From contig JAJQRF010000002.1 in assembly GCA_021228405.1 (NCBI GenBank), positions 186,001-250,000 of the forward strand: 64,000 nucleotides of DNA, given 5' to 3'. Each line of letters opens with the position of its first letter. Positions within the stretch are counted from its first letter, which is position 1. This document shows, one piece after another, positions 8,869 through 16,362 of the stretch. The notes below the pieces were generated by a model. It worked only from the letters and a program-made list of their open reading frames with translations. It had not been told where the DNA came from and did no database searches. The translations under genes and the position numbers were made by a program. The DNA comes from Pyrinomonadaceae bacterium (GTDB lineage Bacteria; Acidobacteriota; Blastocatellia; Pyrinomonadales; Pyrinomonadaceae).

Positions 8869-9356
8869 ATAGCCGCAAAAAGGCACAAAATTCATAAAAA
8901 ATTTTATGAGTTTGAGAGATTTTTTATTTGACGATTCGGATGAGAAATCCAAAATTTTCAAACTTTGCGATTTGATACGCGAAACGAGTTTTGCAATTCA
9001 CAGTTATCACAAACAAGGGCATTTGGAGAAAATATACGAAAATGCGCTTGCAAACAGATTGCGGAAACAAGGTTTGAAGGTCGAACAGCAGTTTCCGTTA
9101 AAAGTTTTAGATGAAGACGGCTCGGTTTTAGGGGAATATTTTGCGGATTTATTTATTGAAAATTGCTTGATAATTGAATTAAAAGCCTCTCAAACATTAT
9201 CCGATGAACACATCGCGCAAATTTTGGGTTATTTGCGTTCTTCAAGAATCGAACACGGGCTTTTAATTAATTTCGGCGCACCGAAACTTTAAATCAAAAA
9301 ATACGTTTTGAGCAAAGCATAGTTTTTTTGAAATTTTTGTGCCTTTTTGCGGCTAT
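8869..9356. mobile_element. Cassette bounded by 22-bp perfect inverted repeats carrying a GxxExxY gene
   Basis: The left end at 8869-8890 begins ATAGCCGCAAAAAGGC; the right end at 9335-9356 is its exact reverse complement over 22 bp. The left end starts 1 bp after the lptE stop and the right end finishes 4 bp before the holA ATG, so the element fills the lptE-holA spacer. It contains one gene (8906-9292). No transposase is present, so any movement would need an outside enzyme. I see no clear target-site duplication. Confidence 0.7.
8906..9292 (+). CDS. GxxExxY-family protein (PD-(D/E)XK nuclease-like)
   Basis: A 128-residue protein with the name-giving motif as GHLEKIY near residue 46, then NALANRLRKQGL, a GEYFADLFIEN strand and LIIELKAS. 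The spaced Asp, Glu and Lys (D in YFADLF, ExK in IELKAS) match a PD-(D/E)XK nuclease-like core. The biological role of the family is not established to my knowledge. The gene is richer in A+T than its neighbours and lies alone between inverted repeats, consistent with acquisition as a mobile cassette. Confidence 0.88.
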   Translation: MSLRDFLFDDSDEKSKIFKLCDLIRETSFAIHSYHKQGHLEKIYENALANRLRKQGLKVEQQFPLKVLDEDGSVLGEYFADLFIENCLIIELKASQTLSDEHIAQILGYLRSSRIEHGLLINFGAPKL

Positions 9357-9360
9357 AAAT

Positions 9361-10407
9361 ATGTCGGTTTTATCCAGAGAAGATTTAAGAAATCAATTAA
9401 AAAAGCGCGAGATCGCGCCTGTTTATCTGCTGTTCGGGGCGGAAACTTATCTGCGCGATCTGGCGGCGAAAACGATTGCCGATTTTGTTTTTACCGAAGG
9501 AAGTCTGCGCGATTTTAATGAAACGGAATTTTCGTTGAATCAAGCCGAAAATCTCTCATACGCGCTGGCTTCCGCCGAACAATTGCCGATGATGGCATCG
9601 AAACGTCTGATCCGCATCACGGACGTAAAAATCTCGGCAAGCGGCACGAAAGACAATCTCAAGGAAGATTACGAAGAACTTTTAACTTCTTACCTGAAAC
9701 GCCCGGCGGAAAGTTCGGTCGTCCTTTTTATCGCCGACGAGCTCGACAAACGGCGAAAAATGTCGAAACTTCTGATCGATAATTCGGTCGCGGTCGAATT
9801 TACCGAATTTGACGACGGGCGTTTGATGCTCTGGGCAAAGGACGAATTGAAAAAACACGGCGCACAGGCGGACGACAACGCTCTGCGTCATCTCATCGCG
9901 TTTGTCGGCAATAACGTCCGCAAACTGACGACCGAGATCGAAAAGCTCGTCACGGCTTCCCTGCCCGAAAAGATCATCACGTTTGAACTCGTTGAGGCAT
10001 TGGTTCCGAATTCGCGCGAGCTTTCAAATTTCGATCTGACCGATCATTTGATTGCCAAAAATAAAACGAAAGCCTTGCAGACATTAAAGAAAATTCTGGA
10101 CGATGGTGCGGAACCTTTGATGCTTCTGGGTTTGATCGGCTATAACTTTCACCGTCTTTTCACGGCAAAAGAACTGATGGTTCAAGGCGTTGACCGCAAG
10201 GAAGTTATCAGAATTATGAAGCTTCACCCGAAATATCACGAAGACTTTCTCGCCACTGCCAGACGCACCGATTCCGCCAGATTTTCGCGCATTATGCAAC
10301 GCATCGCCGAAACCGACATCGCCATCAAAACCTCGCAAGGCGGCGGCGGCGCGGTCGGTTCGCGTCTGCAAATCGAAATGCTCGTCTGCGAACTGGTAAG
10401 CAATTAA
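9361..10407 (+). CDS. holA: DNA polymerase III subunit delta
   Basis: The clamp-loader delta subunit opens the beta ring. The 348-residue product starts at ATG 9361 (MSVLSREDLRNQLKKREIAP); an upstream TTG at 9328 would translate the inverted repeat and is rejected. Typical features are PVYLLFGAETYLRD at the N terminus, a degenerate ATPase core, the SRELSNFDLTDHLI region and a helical collar domain ending LQIEMLVCEL. The family relation to lptE as upstream neighbour is common; here a GxxExxY cassette intervenes. The stop overlaps the convergent higA stop by 4 bp. Confidence 0.93.
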   Translation: MSVLSREDLRNQLKKREIAPVYLLFGAETYLRDLAAKTIADFVFTEGSLRDFNETEFSLNQAENLSYALASAEQLPMMASKRLIRITDVKISASGTKDNLKEDYEELLTSYLKRPAESSVVLFIADELDKRRKMSKLLIDNSVAVEFTEFDDGRLMLWAKDELKKHGAQADDNALRHLIAFVGNNVRKLTTEIEKLVTASLPEKIITFELVEALVPNSRELSNFDLTDHLIAKNKTKALQTLKKILDDGAEPLMLLGLIGYNFHRLFTAKELMVQGVDRKEVIRIMKLHPKYHEDFLATARRTDSARFSRIMQRIAETDIAIKTSQGGGGAVGSRLQIEMLVCELVSN

Positions 10408-10808
10408 ATAAAGAGTTCAATCGAAACCTTGAAAAATTCCGATAATTTTTTTGCCTGAGCTTTGCTAATCGAACGCTTGCCGTTAATTACTTCCGAAGCA
10501 ATACCGCTCGAACCGAAAATATGAAGTAAATCTTTTTGTTTAAGTTCGCGGTCTTCCAGCAAAAACTTCAAAACCTCATTCGGCGCAACTTCGGGCATCG
10601 GATAATGTTCATCTTCATAAGCCTCAACCAAAATAGCCAGCGTTTCTAACAATCTTTCTTCTTCGGCTGATAGAAACGCTTCGCCTCGGCTCATTAATTC
10701 GTCAATGTTTGCCAACATAATTTCATACTCTTTTTCATTTTGAATAGCTGTCGGCAAAACCTTTACAACAAGATCAGCGTAATTTTTATTTTCTAATATA
10801 GAAATCAT
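10404..10808 (-). CDS. higA: HigA-type antitoxin with helix-turn-helix
   Basis: A 134-residue protein: an acidic helical N-terminal part (EEERLLETLAILVEAYEDEHY) and a C-terminal XRE helix-turn-helix (LKQKDLLHIFGSSGIASEVINGKR). HigA antitoxins bind and neutralise HigB and repress their own operon. The gene starts 7 bp after the toxin stop, the toxin-first order typical of higBA. The strongly A+T-rich composition suggests horizontal acquisition. Confidence 0.88.
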   Translation of the reverse strand: MISILENKNYADLVVKVLPTAIQNEKEYEIMLANIDELMSRGEAFLSAEEERLLETLAILVEAYEDEHYPMPEVAPNEVLKFLLEDRELKQKDLLHIFGSSGIASEVINGKRSISKAQAKKLSEFFKVSIELFI

Positions 10809-10815
10809 TATATAC

Positions 10816-11115
10816 TCAGCAACGACAATCTACTTTCCATTTTTCTTGGTCATATTCCTTATGAGTCAAAATAAAACGGATATAAATAATCTTCGCTCTA
10901 AAATTTATCTTTGTAATCAAGCGATACTTATTCCCACCGATATTAAAAACGATACATTCCCCGACCAAATCTGCATGGGGAAAGGTCTGTTTTAATTCGG
11001 CTAAATTTTTCCAATCGGCTCTTTTACTATTTTTATACCAATCAAGAAGCGGAATTTCAGCAGAAGTATTCTTCAATGAAAACTCCAAAATTATTGGTTT
11101 TGCAATAATCCTCAT
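10816..11115 (-). CDS. higB: HigB-type mRNA interferase toxin
   Basis: A 99-residue RelE/HigB-fold toxin: MRIIAK at the start, RADWKNLAELKQTFPHADLVGECIVFNIGGNKYRL in the body (cited by its blocks ADWKNL, FPHADLV and FNIGGNKYRL) and ILTHKEYDQEKWK at the end. These are the signatures of the HigB family that cuts mRNA on the ribosome. ATG 11115 is preceded by AGAGGA at a suitable distance; a TTG one codon earlier is less likely. It forms an operon with higA. Confidence 0.9.
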   Translation of the reverse strand: MRIIAKPIILEFSLKNTSAEIPLLDWYKNSKRADWKNLAELKQTFPHADLVGECIVFNIGGNKYRLITKINFRAKIIYIRFILTHKEYDQEKWKVDCRC

Positions 11116-11215
11116 CAAATATTTTTCCTCTAACTCTATTATTTAATTTATTTGTGTTTTTCATTTATATTTTCTCCTGATTTTTTACGGTCTTAATTCG
11201 TTTCCATACTTTAAT

Positions 11216-11266
11216 CTCTCTTAATGAGAGCAAATACAATATCCCATTTTGAGAGATAATTGTCAA
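11216..11266 (-). promoter_or_regulatory. higBA promoter with candidate HigA operator
   Basis: On the minus strand TTGACA (11261-11266) and GATATT (11238-11243) are separated by 17 bp. Just downstream lies the inverted repeat CTCTC-TTAAT-GAGAG (11216-11230), and a matching half-site (GAGAGATAA) sits between the promoter hexamers at 11251. This is the layout of an autorepressed toxin-antitoxin promoter. Confidence 0.6.
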
Positions 11267-11279
11267 TATAAAACTTGCT

Positions 11280-11308
11280 TTGACCAAAATTCATCTAAGA
11301 TTTACCAT
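11280..11308 (+). promoter_or_regulatory. Candidate sigma-70 promoter for the helicase gene
   Basis: TTGACC (11280-11285) and TACCAT (11303-11308) with a 17-bp spacer, 20 bp before the helicase ATG. It is divergent from the higBA promoter. Confidence 0.4.
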
Positions 11309-11328
11309 TAAACTTTCGCTCAAAAATT

Positions 11329-13746
11329 ATGGAAATTTTAGCTTCTCTTAATCCGCAGCAGCGTGAAGCCGTGACGACGACGGAAGGTCCCGTTTTGATT
11401 TTAGCCGGCGCAGGTTCGGGCAAAACGCGTGTCATTACGGTTCGCATCGCTTATCTGATCTCCGAAAAAGAAGTCGCGCCTTACAACATTCTCGCCGTTA
11501 CTTTTACGAACAAAGCCGCCGGAGAAATGCGCGAACGCGTGACCGAACTGATGCGCGGACAACAATTGAAATCTGCGCCGCTCGTGACCACGTTTCACTC
11601 GCTTTGCGTCCGCATTTTGCGTCAGGACATCGAACATCTTCAGGAAGGCTACACGAAATCCTTCACAATCTACGACACGGACGATTCGATGAAAGTTATT
11701 AAAGCGTGCATAAAGGACATCGGTTTCGACGATAAACAGCTTCCGCCGCGCCAGGTTCAAAACGCGATTTCCGGCTCGAAAAATCGCGGCGAAGATTTTG
11801 AAATGTATGCTTCACGCGTCGAATACACCGACGAACGCCGCGCCGCGATCTCGCGCGTTTTCAAAATGTATGAAGAACGACTGAACAACGCGAACGCGCT
11901 CGATTTTGACGATCTGATGATAAAAACCGTCAGGCTTCTGCGCACGAATCAGGAAGTCCGCGACAAATACAACGAAAAATTCAAGTATATTCTCGTTGAC
12001 GAATATCAGGATACGAATGCTTTGCAGTTTGCTTTGATAAATTATCTGACCGAAAAACAGCAGAATATCTGCGTGGTCGGCGACGATGCACAATCGATTT
12101 ACAGCTTTCGAGGTGCCGATATTGCAAATATTCTGTCGTTTGAACAGCATTATCCGAAAGCGAAAACGATTATGCTCGAACAGAATTACCGTTCGACGCA
12201 GACAATTCTCGACGCGGCTGATGCGATCATCAAAAACAACGAAGGACGTAAGGAGAAAAAACTCTGGACATCGAACGAAGGCGGCGAAAAAATCTTTTAT
12301 TATCAAGCGTTTGACGGCGACGGCGAAGCGCGTTTCGTAGCTTCGCAGATCGATGAACACCGTCGTCGAAATCCGCAAAACCGGCTCGCGATTCTTTATC
12401 GAACGAACGCTCAGTCACGCGTCTTTGAAGAATCTCTGCGCCGTTACCGTATCGATTACAACATCGTCGGCGGCTTTTCGTTCTACGAACGCGCCGAAAT
12501 CAAAGACATTATTTCTTATCTGAAAGTCGCGCTCAATCCGTTTGACGACATCGCGCTTTTGCGCGTCATCAACACGCCGCCGCGCGGTTTCGGGAAAACT
12601 TCGCTCGACGAATTGGCGTTTCGCGCGAAAGATTTCGGCGTTTCGCTCTGGGAAACGATTGCGACCGTGATCGACCCGACTTACACCGGACAGCTTAATC
12701 TGACACCGCGTGCAAAGGATTCTTTGCGGAAATTCAAACAAACTATCGAGCATCTGCAAACAAAAGTTTCGGAAGCGGCGCAGAGCGACAAACCCGTTAC
12801 GGAAGTTGTCATTACGGCGATTGAAGAAACGGGCTACGCAAATATGTTGCGGACGGAAAATTCCGACGAATCGGCGGCGCGGCTCGAAAACTTGGAAGAA
12901 TTGGTCAACGCGGCGGTCGATTACGACAAGCAGGAAGAAAACGGTTTGCGCGATTTTATCGATCATTCCGCGCTCGTTTCCGATACCGACAAATTCGACC
13001 GCAACGCCGCCGTTACGATGATGACGGTTCACGCGGCAAAAGGTTTGGAATTTCCGATTGTTTTTCTCGTCGGTCTGGAAGACGGAATTTTTCCGCATTC
13101 GCGCTCGGTCAACGACGCGAAGGAATTGGAAGAAGAACGGCGGCTCGCGTATGTGGCGATCACGCGCGCCGAGAAAGTTTTGTATGTCACGCATTCGATG
13201 CGCCGCAGAGTTTACGGCGAAGAAATGGCGGCGGAACCCTCGCAGTTTTTAAATGAGCTTCCGCTCGAATTGATTCACGACCTGACGCGCGGCAGTTCGT
13301 GGCTCTCGTTCGCTAAAAGCAACAGCGTCAAATCGAGCAAATACGCGGCTTCGGCTCTGAAAGGCGAAACGCAGAAAGAAAAACCGAAAAACCTTTACAC
13401 GGGAAAAACCTACAACAGCACCGAAGCGATCGCCGAATTTTTTAAGAAAAAAGGCAGTTTCGGCAACAATGAAAGCAACACACCGAAACCGACAATTCAA
13501 AAACCGCTTTCGGGTTTTGACAAACTGAAATCACAGGCTTCGGACAATCAATCCAAAATCCAAAATCCAAAATCCAAAATCGATGCGGGTTTTGTGCCGG
13601 GTTCGCACGTCCGCCATCCGAAATACGGCAAAGGCTTGGTCTTACGCCGCGAAGGAACGGGCGACAATGTAAAACTGACGATCAGCTTTCCCGGTTTCGG
13701 ACAGAAAAAACTGATCGAAAAATTCGCTAATTTAGAGAAGGCTTAA
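11329..13746 (+). CDS. pcrA: ATP-dependent DNA helicase, PcrA/UvrD family
   Basis: A superfamily-1A 3'-5' helicase of 805 residues for nucleotide excision and mismatch repair and replication-fork clearing. Visible motifs are LNPQQREAV (Q motif), AGAGSGKT (Walker A, about 25-32), ILVDEYQDTNALQ (motif II), GDDAQSIYSFRGAD (III), QNYRST (IV), MTVHAAKGLEFPIVFLVGLE (V) and RRLAYVAITRAE (VI). The C-terminal PGSHVRHPKYGKGLV part matches the PcrA Tudor-like domain that contacts RNA polymerase. The linker before that domain carries a heptanucleotide-repeat insert (QSKIQNPKSKI). Confidence 0.95.
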   Translation: MEILASLNPQQREAVTTTEGPVLILAGAGSGKTRVITVRIAYLISEKEVAPYNILAVTFTNKAAGEMRERVTELMRGQQLKSAPLVTTFHSLCVRILRQDIEHLQEGYTKSFTIYDTDDSMKVIKACIKDIGFDDKQLPPRQVQNAISGSKNRGEDFEMYASRVEYTDERRAAISRVFKMYEERLNNANALDFDDLMIKTVRLLRTNQEVRDKYNEKFKYILVDEYQDTNALQFALINYLTEKQQNICVVGDDAQSIYSFRGADIANILSFEQHYPKAKTIMLEQNYRSTQTILDAADAIIKNNEGRKEKKLWTSNEGGEKIFYYQAFDGDGEARFVASQIDEHRRRNPQNRLAILYRTNAQSRVFEESLRRYRIDYNIVGGFSFYERAEIKDIISYLKVALNPFDDIALLRVINTPPRGFGKTSLDELAFRAKDFGVSLWETIATVIDPTYTGQLNLTPRAKDSLRKFKQTIEHLQTKVSEAAQSDKPVTEVVITAIEETGYANMLRTENSDESAARLENLEELVNAAVDYDKQEENGLRDFIDHSALVSDTDKFDRNAAVTMMTVHAAKGLEFPIVFLVGLEDGIFPHSRSVNDAKELEEERRLAYVAITRAEKVLYVTHSMRRRVYGEEMAAEPSQFLNELPLELIHDLTRGSSWLSFAKSNSVKSSKYAASALKGETQKEKPKNLYTGKTYNSTEAIAEFFKKKGSFGNNESNTPKPTIQKPLSGFDKLKSQASDNQSKIQNPKSKIDAGFVPGSHVRHPKYGKGLVLRREGTGDNVKLTISFPGFGQKKLIEKFANLEKA
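13551..13581 (+). repeat. Perfect ATCCAAA heptamer repeat in the helicase linker
   Basis: Four exact copies of ATCCAAA in a row (13551-13578) plus ATC. They are translated as SKIQNPKSKI within the flexible linker between the helicase core and the C-terminal domain. Confidence 0.95.
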
Positions 13747-13762
13747 AGCAAAAATGAATTTC

Positions 13763-13919
13763 GGGCTTTGCCCGACGATGTGCGGAAAGGCTGTGCCTTT
13801 CCGGTTTGCATTCCCTTGTTTTTCGAGGCTGTGCCTCGCGCTCAAACGGCTCAAGGCACAGCCTTTCGCCGAAGTCGGGAGTGTGAGCCTGACGGAAAGT
13901 TAGAAACTTTCCGCACATC
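13763..13919. repeat. Foldback element with nested palindromes; fills the 13747-14069 gap
   Basis: The outer arms GATGTGCGGAAAG (13777-13789) and CTTTCCGCACATC (13907-13919) are perfectly complementary. Inside lie smaller palindromes built on GGCTGTGCC: GGAAAGGCTGTGCCTTTCC (13784-13802), CGAGGCTGTGCCTCG (near 13824-13838) and AAGGCACAGCCTT (near 13853-13865). A small GGGCTTTGCCC hairpin lies at 13763-13773. No credible gene occupies this gap. It may be a REP- or MITE-like unit or a structured RNA. Confidence 0.7.
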
Positions 13920-14069
13920 AGACGGCAGAGCCGCGATTGTTAAATTTAATTTTCAGATTTTTATTAACTTCAAAATAGAAATTGAAGTATAAAAAATGTC
14001 TGTATAACAAAATTAGAATTCGGCTCAATATAGTGTTGGGTCACTTTGAGCGTAGGCATGGTGAAAATT

Positions 14070-14534
14070 ATGGCTAAATTAAGATGGGGAAATGGAGAAA
14101 CAAATACTGGCGAAAATCCTTATTTAACCGAAAGAGGTGCGAGTTCAGACTTAGAATCTTATGATAGAGTGAATATCAAAGATGGCAAACGAAAACCTCA
14201 CATCTCATTTGAAGAACTTGCAGATAAATTTCATACAGACTCTCAACATCTGCTAAATGCTCTCAAAAACCATGATGTGATTATTGAAAATCCCTCAGAT
14301 ATGTTAACCAAAGAAGAAGCAGAATTTATCTTGCATACATTCTCTTCGGCATATAAAGAAGATGCTAAAAAAGCAGACAGAGCTACGCGTGCAGAAGAAA
14401 GAAGAAAAATTGCAGAGGCTCGTGCTGAAAAAAACGCTGAGTTATCTGCGAATTGGCAAGCATTTTTTGGTAAGCCATTAACTCAGCAACAAATTGAAGA
14501 AAACAAAAAGAAATATAAGGATTTATTAGAATAA
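14070..14534 (+). CDS. Hypothetical protein, A+T-rich, weakly IF2-N-like helical segment
   Basis: About 154 residues. I do not recognise a named family. Residues about 45-85 (ISFEELADKFHTDSQHLLNA and a following LTKEEAEFI) resemble the small helical module seen at the N terminus of initiation factor IF2, a weak similarity. The C-terminal half is charged and helical (RAEERRKIAEARAEKNAEL) and ends in QQIEENKKKYKDLL. ATG 14070 has GGTGA 5 bp upstream; ATG 14058 and TTG 14046 are alternatives. Codon usage is clearly more A+T-rich than that of flanking genes, so it may be acquired. It lies between two repeat structures. Confidence 0.65.
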   Translation: MAKLRWGNGETNTGENPYLTERGASSDLESYDRVNIKDGKRKPHISFEELADKFHTDSQHLLNALKNHDVIIENPSDMLTKEEAEFILHTFSSAYKEDAKKADRATRAEERRKIAEARAEKNAELSANWQAFFGKPLTQQQIEENKKKYKDLLE

Positions 14535-14647
14535 TTCAATATATAGACTTGTCCCTAAACAATGGGAAGCATAAATGTTGAATGATTTTTCTATTGAAAA
14601 CGCGATGATTGCGGGCTTTTCGAGTGGTTCGGAAAGATTATAGTAAG

Positions 14648-14816
14648 GTTTTGCAGGCTTGCAGTTAGATTTTGCAGAGTTGCAGAGGCTTTCTGCAAGG
14701 TTGCAGAAGGGCATTGCAGGTTTGCAGAAAGGCTTTTGCAAGGTTGCAGAAGCGTGTTGCAGAGTTGCAGAAAGGGTTTGCAGAGGTGCAGAAGCCTCCT
14801 GCACCTCTGCAAAAGC
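14648..14816. repeat. 21-bp tandem array of TGCA-N4-TGCA units (8 units)
   Basis: Eight TGCA pairs, each pair 8 bp apart, begin at 14652, 14673, 14694, 14715, 14737, 14758, 14779 and 14800. The step is 21 bp throughout except one of 22. Sequence around the pairs is similar (TTGCAG, TTGCAGAA). In the best units (14691-14711 and 14733-14753) pairing extends to 7-8 bp around the 4-base centre. The array occupies the gap between two small genes (14535-14892). The ORFs it creates are artefacts of its period being divisible by 3. Confidence 0.9.
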
Positions 14817-14892
14817 GGCTGTTTTGGTTGCCTAATCCGCAATTAACGCCGCAAATTCGATAATCAAACAATAATTTACAGGAGGAAAATTT

Positions 14893-15258
14893 ATGGCAAG
14901 GGTCAATGTTAAAGAAATTGTAACGAGAGTGGCGAAAATGCTCGAAGCTTGGCGGCAGGGTGCGTCGGAAACAAAGTTTATGAATATCAGCCAGACGGAT
15001 TTTCAGGCTGATTATGATGAGATCGAAACCGAATTACAGGCAATCGCCAATGATGAAGCGGCACTCAAAATGCGAAAGGTCGCGGTTGCCGCGAAAGCCG
15101 CCGCTTTGCAGAAAAAATCGGTAAAAGTCCGCGAAGGCGTAGAAGGCGATCCGAATTACGGCAGCGACAGCCCACTTTACGCCGCGATGGGCTTTGTGAT
15201 CGACTCGCTCAGAAAATCCGGTTTGACGCGCAAAAAGGATAAACCGAACGCAATCTAA
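14893..15258 (+). CDS. Small helical hypothetical protein
   Basis: A 121-residue soluble protein that I do not recognise. The N-terminal half is helical (VKEIVTRVAKMLEAWRQGAS), followed by an acidic stretch and an Ala/Lys-rich helix (AVAAKAAALQKKSVKVREG). The C terminus is basic (SGLTRKKDKPNAI). The start is well supported by AGGAGG about 9 bp before the ATG. It sits between the 21-bp array and a hairpin-controlled lipoprotein gene. There is no signal peptide or TM helix. Confidence 0.75.
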   Translation: MARVNVKEIVTRVAKMLEAWRQGASETKFMNISQTDFQADYDEIETELQAIANDEAALKMRKVAVAAKAAALQKKSVKVREGVEGDPNYGSDSPLYAAMGFVIDSLRKSGLTRKKDKPNAI

Positions 15259-15306
15259 AATAAAGCGAAATTCAATTTTATAAATTAAAAGGCATAAGTC
15301 TTGCTG

Positions 15307-15356
15307 TCTCCGTTAATGTTGTATTGTTTTAAGACATAACATTAACGGAGATTTTT
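15307..15356 (+). promoter_or_regulatory. Hairpin with U-run that sequesters the ribosome site of the next gene
   Basis: TCTCCGTTAATGTT (15307-15320) pairs perfectly over 14 bp with AACATTAACGGAGA (15338-15351) across a 17-nt loop and is followed by TTTTT (15352-15356). The GGAG that serves as ribosome site for the ATG at 15360 lies inside the 3' arm. The same structure can therefore act as terminator for the upstream gene and as a translation block for the downstream gene. Confidence 0.75.
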
Positions 15357-15359
15357 AAG

Positions 15360-16268
15360 ATGCAGAGATTTGTTTTTTTTACGGCAGTTTTATTTTCAGT
15401 AATTTTGGCTTTTGCGGGCTGTCAGCCGCAGACGGGAAATATGAACGCGAATCTGGTCAATACCAACGCGAATGTTTCCAATTCGTTGACAAATACCGCT
15501 AACACTAATTCGACCAATACGAATGCGGTTTCATCCGTGACCATCGAAACAAAAGAACCCGAACAATATTCGGCGATGGTGATGCTGAAGCTCGAAGCGA
15601 CGGGCGAAAATAACACGGCACAGCTTCCCGCGATCGGTGCGAACGTCGCCCGCAACGGAACCGACCGACGGATGGAATTTTCGCTTCCGACGGGCGAAAA
15701 GATCATTTATCTCGATAAAAACGGAACCAATTACGCGATCTTTCCGAATCGGAAACAATACGCCGAGCTTAACCAGGAATCGCTCGGTTTGGAAGTTCGC
15801 CGGATGCTGATGCCCGAACAGATCGTCAATCAGGTCAAGAATATGCAGGGCGTGCAACGTGTCGGCGAAGAAAACGTCAACGGTCGTCAGGTTGTAAAAT
15901 ATGCTTACAGCGGAACGGCAAATACGCAGACGCAAGCCGGAAACGTGGCGACCGAATCGTTTATTTTGATCGATAAGGAAACGGGTTTACCGCTTCATTC
16001 GGAAACAGTTTCGCAGTCGCAGTCGGGCGGAAATGTGCAAGGATACAAAGGTTTAAGGCTTGTTACCGATATGTCCGACATCAAAACGACGGTCGACCCG
16101 TCGATATTTAACGCGCCGACCGATTATCAGAAGATCGATTCGGAACAGGTCAAAGCGCAGGCAAATCTGATCTTTAACGCGGTTGCGATGCTGATCGGTC
16201 AGGCAATGAAACAGGCTCAACCGAATCCGTCGCCGATGGCAAGTCCGAGCGGTTCGCCGACGATGTAA
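15360..16268 (+). CDS. Lipoprotein with LolA-like/outer-membrane carrier-type domain
   Basis: A 302-residue lipoprotein. The signal peptide ends in a lipobox LAFAGC (Cys about 20), followed by a Thr/Asn-rich linker (NTNSTNTNAV). The remainder (YSAMVMLKLEA, DRRMEFSLPTGEKIIYLDKN, RQVVKYAYSG, FILIDKETGLPLHSE) has the beta pattern of LolA/LolB-like or DUF4412-type proteins that bind lipid or measure a polymer. I cannot choose between them. The C terminus is Pro/Ser-rich. Expression is likely controlled by the hairpin over its ribosome site. Confidence 0.75.
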   Translation: MQRFVFFTAVLFSVILAFAGCQPQTGNMNANLVNTNANVSNSLTNTANTNSTNTNAVSSVTIETKEPEQYSAMVMLKLEATGENNTAQLPAIGANVARNGTDRRMEFSLPTGEKIIYLDKNGTNYAIFPNRKQYAELNQESLGLEVRRMLMPEQIVNQVKNMQGVQRVGEENVNGRQVVKYAYSGTANTQTQAGNVATESFILIDKETGLPLHSETVSQSQSGGNVQGYKGLRLVTDMSDIKTTVDPSIFNAPTDYQKIDSEQVKAQANLIFNAVAMLIGQAMKQAQPNPSPMASPSGSPTM

Positions 16269-16339
16269 AAGTTTTGAGTCCCGCTTTTAAGCGGCTTTTC
16301 GCGCAAGCTTTTGCCGCCTGAAGGCGGGACTCAAAACTT
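16269..16339. repeat. Foldback element with 16-bp perfect arms
   Basis: AAGTTTTGAGTCCCGC (16269-16284) pairs perfectly with GCGGGACTCAAAACTT (16324-16339). The interior has two further hairpins: CCGC-TTTTAA-GCGG (16281-16294) and CCGCC-TGAA-GGCGG (near 16315-16328), giving a cruciform-like fold with alternative pairings. It starts right after the lipoprotein stop and ends 23 bp before the next ATG. It may terminate transcription and resembles the element at 13.8 kb in architecture. Confidence 0.75.
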
Positions 16340-16362
16340 CTGAAACGAATTAGGATAAAATT

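Noticed and set aside
9328-9360. Upstream TTG start for holA
   Set aside because: It would translate the right inverted repeat of the GxxExxY cassette; ATG 9361 fits the family N terminus.
14672-14863. Leu-rich heptad reading frame with LQKR-type repeats across the 21-bp array
   Set aside because: It is created by a repeat unit divisible by three, has no ribosome site, and equally long frames occur on the opposite strand.
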